The notes beneath the pieces are model-generated. The model did not search any database, had not been told where the DNA came from, and saw nothing but the letters and a program-made list of their open reading frames with translations. Both the position numbers and the translations under genes were made by a program. Of a stretch of DNA of 64,000 nucleotides, positions 59,644 through 64,000 are shown piece by piece. Origin of the DNA: Zwartia panacis. GTDB taxonomy: Bacteria > Pseudomonadota > Gammaproteobacteria > Burkholderiales > Burkholderiaceae_B. Location of the stretch: positions 56,056 through 120,055 of the forward strand of contig NZ_JAUHHF010000010.1 of the NCBI RefSeq assembly GCF_030410395.1, given 5' to 3'. Each line of letters opens with the position of its first letter. The first letter of the stretch is position 1.

Positions 59644-62600
59644 ATGGCAGAATTGATGCAGGAATACCCTAGTTTTGCCGCTCTTTTTGAGATCCAGGTC
59701 AAAAAAAATCCCAACGCAATCGCGCTGATTTTTGAAAATCAATTCATAAGCTATGGCGAATTAGATAAACGATCCAATCAACTTGCCCGCTACTTGATCG
59801 CTCGGGGGGTGGGAGCTGACAGAATCGTCCCTATATTGCTTGATCGCTCGGCTGAACTTTTCATTAGTATTCTTGCTGTCCTGAAGGCTGGTGGAGCGTA
59901 CCTTCCGCTCGATCCTATCTATCCGGCTGAGCGTTTGGCTTTCATGTTTGAGGATTGTGGCGCAGATCTCGTGATTGCCCATGACTTTTCTGAATTGTTG
60001 CCAGATGGTTTAACAGTCATCAATCCGAGCGATCTAAAAGTCATTGAAAGCGTTGAGTCTTTTAGCGAAACCACTATCCTGGATAGGGAACGACTTTCAC
60101 CACTGAGACAAGATCACTTAGTCTATCTGATCTACACATCGGGATCGACCGGAAAAGCCAAGGGAACTGCCATCACTCATCGGGCACTCAATACTTTTCT
60201 GCATTCAATATCTGCAACCGTATCTATCCAATCAGGCGACGCTCTGCTAGCAGTGACTACCGTCGCTTTCGATATGGCGGTGTTGGAGATTTATTTGCCG
60301 TTTATTCATGGTGCCACGACGGTACTGGCAAATAGGCGCCAGCAGAAAGATCCTTTTCAGTTGGCACAGTTAATTGATCAGCATAAAGTCAGTATTGTTC
60401 AAGCAACTCCTTCTCTCTGGAGAATATTATCTTCTTACTTGAACCTGCCTGACATCAGAATATTGATAGGTGGAGAGGGTTTACCGCAGTCATTGGCGGC
60501 ACAAATACTCCCGGCCCAATCAATTACAAATTTATACGGGCCGACCGAAGCTACAGTGTGGGCTAGTGCTTATCCAGTAAAAATTGAGGATGCCGACATT
60601 CACTCGGCACCGGCTATTGTTCCGATCGGCAAGCCACTCAACAATTATTCGATTTACGTTCTTGATGAATCGTTTGATTTTGTTGAGGATGGTGAAGTCG
60701 GCGAGCTTTACATCGCTGGAACCGCATTGGCTCGCGGTTATCACAATCGAAGCGGCCTGACCGCAGAGCGTTTTGTCGCCAATCCGTTCATGCCTGGGAG
60801 TCGCATGTACCGCACAGGGGACTTGGCGCGTCGAAGACCGGATGGATGTATTGAGTTTATCGGTAGAGCGGATAACCAAGTCAAGATTCGCGGATATAGG
60901 ATCGAGCTGGGAGAAATCGAAGCGACGATTCAACGAGCGCTTGATGGAGATGTATCCGACGTGGCGGTGATTGCTCGCGAGCGTATGAGCGCGCACAACT
61001 CGAGTGATAAATATCTGGTGGCATATTTGGTGGCACGCACGCAGAACGGTGCAGCCGCGGAGCTGCCCGGCGATGGTCAGATCAGGAGCATGTTGTCGCG
61101 CACGTTGCCCGGCTACATGGTGCCTGCGGCCTTTGTGCAATTGGAGAGTTTACCGCTCACGCCCAATGGCAAGCTCGATCGCAAGGCGTTGCCCGATCCG
61201 GACTTTGGCGCCGATCAGAGTACGTACCGTGCGCCAGTCAGCGAGCACGAGATCCTGTTGTGCGGATTGTTCGCCGAGGTGACGGGCGCGAGCCGCGTGG
61301 GCCTGGATGACAGTTTCTTTGCGATCGGCGGGCATTCGCTGCTTGCGATGCGGCTGATTGCCCGCGTGCGTCAGCTTACCGCTTGTGAATTGCCATTGCG
61401 CGTGTTGTTTGAGTCTCCGACTCCGGCGGCACTGGCAATATTCATTGATCAGTTAAAGGTTCATTCCGGACCTCAACTCACTCCAGGTATCGGACGGTTA
61501 AGTGACGGCGCCGTGATACTTTCTTATGGTCAGCGTAGACTGTTCGCGCTTGACCAGCTGCAAGGTCCCTCGGCGACCTACAACATTCCGCAGGCGCTTC
61601 GTTTGAGGGGCTCTCTCAATATCGAGGTGCTCGCTCAGGCCTTGGTGTTGCTTTTAGATCGTCATGAGTCTTTACGCACAGTGATCAGACTCCATGAGAA
61701 TGGAGAGTATCAAGGTTCAGTCCTCGCAGTTCCTGCAGCAGAATCAATATGCAGGCAGGTCGATCTTCGCACGCTGGATGCAGAGTCTCGTGAGCTCGCG
61801 TTGTCGCAGTGCATCCGCGACGAGGTGGATCGACCGTTTGATCTCGCCAATGATTATTCACTTCGCGCGTGTGTGGTCAGAGTCGATGCACAGGAGAATG
61901 TGCTGTTGCTCACGTTTCACCACCAGGCGAGCGATGGGGAGTCGGCGGTGGTGTTTGCGCGCGAGTTGAGCCAGGCCTATGGGAGCTTGCTGCGTGGCGC
62001 GCAACCCGATTGGGCACCGTTACCGATTCAGTACAGTGATTGGGCCGCTTGGCAGCAGCAGACTCTGGAAGGGAATTTAGAGCAGAAGATCGCACGCGCA
62101 AAGGCCAGATTGGCCGATGCGCCGGAAAGTCTTTCACTGCCGTTGGATCACCCCAGGCAAGCAACTCGTGCGCGGCGCGCGGGGTATCTATCGTTTGAGT
62201 TATCGGTTGAGTTGACGCAAGCGCTGAGCGCGTTGGCGGTACGTCAGGGTGCAACCCTTTTTGCATTGTTGTTAGGCGCGTATGGTGCGACGCTGGCCCG
62301 AATCGCCAATCAGAGTACGGTTGTGATTGGTTCAGCATCATCGGGACGCACTCACATTGAAACAGAGTCACTGATTGGATTTCTGGTCAATACATTGGCG
62401 ATCCCGGTATCGATCGATGCGACCTGTGATGGCATTGAGCTGATTGCGCGCGCCAAGAAGAGCGTAGAAGAGGCGCTGATCGATCAAGACTTGCCGTTTG
62501 AGCGACTGGTCGATGGCTTGGGTGTTGTACGTTCATTGGCCCAAACCCCGGTTTTTCAAGCTGCTTTCACGTTCGCGATGGATGAGGATGAAACGAAGGC

Positions 62601-64000
62601 ATTCCGTCTTGTTGAGCTAGAAACAGAGATCGATTTTGTCTTGCCATCCGAAGCAAAATGCGATTTGGCTTTGTACATTGTGATGGAGTCAAGGGGGTTT
62701 CTGAAAGGTGGTTTTGAATATGACGCAGATCTCTTTGATGCAACTTCGGTTGAGCGTTGGCGTGTCGCATTTCATGCATTTCTGGATGCTTTAGTCAGGG
62801 CACCAAATGAGGCTATTTGCACATTACCGTTGGTCAATGCGTCTTCAAAAGAGTCGTTGATATCGTCTGCTACGGGCAAAAGAATCGCTTTAGATGAGAG
62901 ATTGCTGACCTTGCCCGGGCTATTTAAGGTCCAAGTAGATCAATTCCCTGACTCGCCAGCTTTGGTGATTGGTGGTGATCGGGTGAGCTATTCTGAGCTT
63001 GATCGTCGCTCGAATCAACTCGCGCATTACTTAATCAGTCAGGGTGTAGGTCCAGATTCAATCGTGGGTGTTTTGTTAGATCGATCGCTTGAGATGATCG
63101 TGAGCGTGTTAGCCGTGCTGAAGGCGGGCGGGGCGTATTTACCACTCGATCCGATCTATCCAGCTGAACGTTTATCTTTCATGCTTGAAAATAGTCGGGC
63201 ATATCTACTTTTATCTGCAAAAAAGCATCTAAATAAACTTTCATCTTCTTTTAACTCAAGTCATCCGAACAGTTCGAATACGCCGTCGTATCAATCGCTT
63301 CTAGTAGTGCACCTGGATGACCTGAATTTTCAAGATTCTCTTCGTGGATATAAGCAAACTGCTCCTTGTGATCGGGACCGCACCGCGCCGCTGCTGCCCG
63401 AACACCTGGCCTATGTGATCTACACCTCGGGTAGCACCGGCATGCCCAAGGGCGTGGGCGTCTCGCATCAGGGTATCGGAAACATGGTGTCGGATATGCA
63501 GCGCGAGCATCATATCGGTCCCGGTAGTCGTTACTTGCAGTACGCATCGTTTGCGTTCGATGCCTGCGTGTTCGAGATGTTTTCAGCTTTCGTATCTGGT
63601 GCAACACTGGTGCTGATTGCCCCCGAGCAAGCGGTCACTACGCGTGAGTCGCTCAGGGATTTTCTGGCGCAATACCGGATCACGCACGCGACGCTGCCTC
63701 CCGCGTTATTGGGCGAGGTGTCAGCCGAGGAGCTCGAGGGTCTGCAGACTTTGGTGGTAGCGGGCGAGGCGTGCCCGCCTGCCTTGGTGCAGCGTTTTGC
63801 GTCTCAGACGCGCATGATCAACGCGTACGGCCCGACCGAGGTGACGGTGTGCGGCACGATGAGCGCGCCGCTTGATGCGCAGTCGGCTGGCGAGTCGAGC
63901 ACGGTGCCGATCGGGTACCCGATCGCCAACACGAGCACGTATGTGCTGGATAGCGCGCTGGAGCTGGTGCCTGACGGTGTGGTGGGCGAGCTCTATATCG
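59644..64000 (+). CDS. Nonribosomal peptide synthetase, 5' part (A-PCP-C-A...)
   Basis: An open frame of 1452 codons without a stop that runs past the window end. Adenylation domain 1 spans about residues 8-515, with A3 [13 protein letters not shown]5 [11 protein letters not shown] and A10 PNGKLDRK. Its ten code residues are D210 M211 L214 Q253 L274 G276 L297 V305 W306 K510, close to the glycine code DILQLGLIWK. The PCP has Ser565 in IGGHSLL for the phosphopantetheine. A condensation domain follows (about 617-1050) with HHQASDG (His759-His760, Asp764). Adenylation domain 2 begins near residue 1085, with visible code D-A-F-T-V-A-A-V-C, a Phe/aromatic type. The absence of an N-terminal C domain marks this as the loading module. 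Base composition varies strongly along the gene. It is the only NRPS gene visible. Confidence 0.95.
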   Translation, partial: MAELMQEYPSFAALFEIQVKKNPNAIALIFENQFISYGELDKRSNQLARYLIARGVGADRIVPILLDRSAELFISILAVLKAGGAYLPLDPIYPAERLAFMFEDCGADLVIAHDFSELLPDGLTVINPSDLKVIESVESFSETTILDRERLSPLRQDHLVYLIYTSGSTGKAKGTAITHRALNTFLHSISATVSIQSGDALLAVTTVAFDMAVLEIYLPFIHGATTVLANRRQQKDPFQLAQLIDQHKVSIVQATPSLWRILSSYLNLPDIRILIGGEGLPQSLAAQILPAQSITNLYGPTEATVWASAYPVKIEDADIHSAPAIVPIGKPLNNYSIYVLDESFDFVEDGEVGELYIAGTALARGYHNRSGLTAERFVANPFMPGSRMYRTGDLARRRPDGCIEFIGRADNQVKIRGYRIELGEIEATIQRALDGDVSDVAVIARERMSAHNSSDKYLVAYLVARTQNGAAAELPGDGQIRSMLSRTLPGYMVPAAFVQLESLPLTPNGKLDRKALPDPDFGADQSTYRAPVSEHEILLCGLFAEVTGASRVGLDDSFFAIGGHSLLAMRLIARVRQLTACELPLRVLFESPTPAALAIFIDQLKVHSGPQLTPGIGRLSDGAVILSYGQRRLFALDQLQGPSATYNIPQALRLRGSLNIEVLAQALVLLLDRHESLRTVIRLHENGEYQGSVLAVPAAESICRQVDLRTLDAESRELALSQCIRDEVDRPFDLANDYSLRACVVRVDAQENVLLLTFHHQASDGESAVVFARELSQAYGSLLRGAQPDWAPLPIQYSDWAAWQQQTLEGNLEQKIARAKARLADAPESLSLPLDHPRQATRARRAGYLSFELSVELTQALSALAVRQGATLFALLLGAYGATLARIANQSTVVIGSASSGRTHIETESLIGFLVNTLAIPVSIDATCDGIELIARAKKSVEEALIDQDLPFERLVDGLGVVRSLAQTPVFQAAFTFAMDEDETKAFRLVELETEIDFVLPSEAKCDLALYIVMESRGFLKGGFEYDADLFDATSVERWRVAFHAFLDALVRAPNEAICTLPLVNASSKESLISSATGKRIALDERLLTLPGLFKVQVDQFPDSPALVIGGDRVSYSELDRRSNQLAHYLISQGVGPDSIVGVLLDRSLEMIVSVLAVLKAGGAYLPLDPIYPAERLSFMLENSRAYLLLSAKKHLNKLSSSFNSSHPNSSNTPSYQSLLVVHLDDLNFQDSLRGYKQTAPCDRDRTAPLLPEHLAYVIYTSGSTGMPKGVGVSHQGIGNMVSDMQREHHIGPGSRYLQYASFAFDACVFEMFSAFVSGATLVLIAPEQAVTTRESLRDFLAQYRITHATLPPALLGEVSAEELEGLQTLVVAGEACPPALVQRFASQTRMINAYGPTEVTVCGTMSAPLDAQSAGESSTVPIGYPIANTSTYVLDSALELVPDGVVGELYI

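Noticed and set aside
60532..62779. Minus-strand open frames opposite the NRPS
   Set aside because: They lie antisense to a strongly conserved, uninterrupted A-PCP-C-A frame and their translations show no domain features, so they are chance frames.
1..64000. CRISPR arrays, tRNA or rRNA genes, intact IS elements, prophage genes
   Set aside because: I looked for spaced direct repeats, cloverleaf-like segments, transposase motifs and phage structural motifs and found none that I could support.

Overview
The window reads as chromosome of a betaproteobacterium of the order Burkholderiales, most likely Alcaligenaceae-like. The grounds are six stand-alone Bug-type tripartite-tricarboxylate substrate-binding proteins (a family strongly expanded in Bordetella and its relatives), many LysR/IclR-controlled catabolic clusters, a modABC set and a betaproteobacterial-looking lipid A acyltransferase remnant. 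Base composition looks close to 50 % GC. The genus assignment is inference. I saw no rRNA, tRNA, CRISPR array, intact insertion sequence or prophage.

Left part (1-32.9 kb): catabolic and transport genes. A LysR gene faces an SDR, a LigI-like amidohydrolase and two Bug proteins (60-4851). A DODA dioxygenase/DoxX pair faces another LysR gene and a RidA protein (4877-7518), followed by a PoxB-like pyruvate oxidase. A third LysR gene faces a long plus-strand run (10453-18538): Bug, beta-propeller protein, thiolase-like protein without the usual cysteine, DUF35 partner, duplicated dimeric alpha-beta barrel protein, metallo-beta-lactamase-fold hydrolase, Bug and fused CoA-transferase. This looks like an undescribed acyl-CoA degradation pathway. 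modCBA follows, then an IclR gene facing Bug, crotonase-fold and ADP-forming acyl-CoA ligase genes (21231-26025). The minus strand then carries a CapA-like phosphatase, a small secreted protein, pirin, an NMT1/THI5-type ABC importer and a DUF2165 protein.

Centre (33.1-49.4 kb): surface glycan and signalling. nfrB-nfrA-DUF4434 form a plus-strand operon resembling the E. coli N4-receptor glycan (NGR) locus. The UDP-GlcNAc 2-epimerase gene wecB (NfrC in E. coli) converges on it and lies 3 nt downstream of a MASE3-GAF-PAS-GGDEF-EAL gene with a degenerate GGDTF motif. Next come a second MASE3 protein (hybrid histidine kinase), an HTH-receiver protein, and a divergent Cache-HAMP-PAS-GGDEF-EAL protein with both catalytic motifs intact. 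Together they suggest a c-di-GMP-controlled poly-ManNAc-type exopolysaccharide.

Right part (49.4-59.6 kb): mixed housekeeping and envelope genes (Bug protein, outer-membrane barrel, DUF1232, polyphosphate:AMP phosphotransferase, secreted hydrolases, an AOC-barrel protein, MarC), a broken lpxL/htrB-type acyltransferase, and small membrane or cysteine-rich proteins.

End (59644 to beyond 64000): the 5' part of a large nonribosomal peptide synthetase running off the window, with order A-PCP-C-A. Its first adenylation domain reads as glycine-type and its second as aromatic (Phe-like). Within the gene, base composition jumps sharply at domain and subdomain boundaries, which suggests mosaic evolution.
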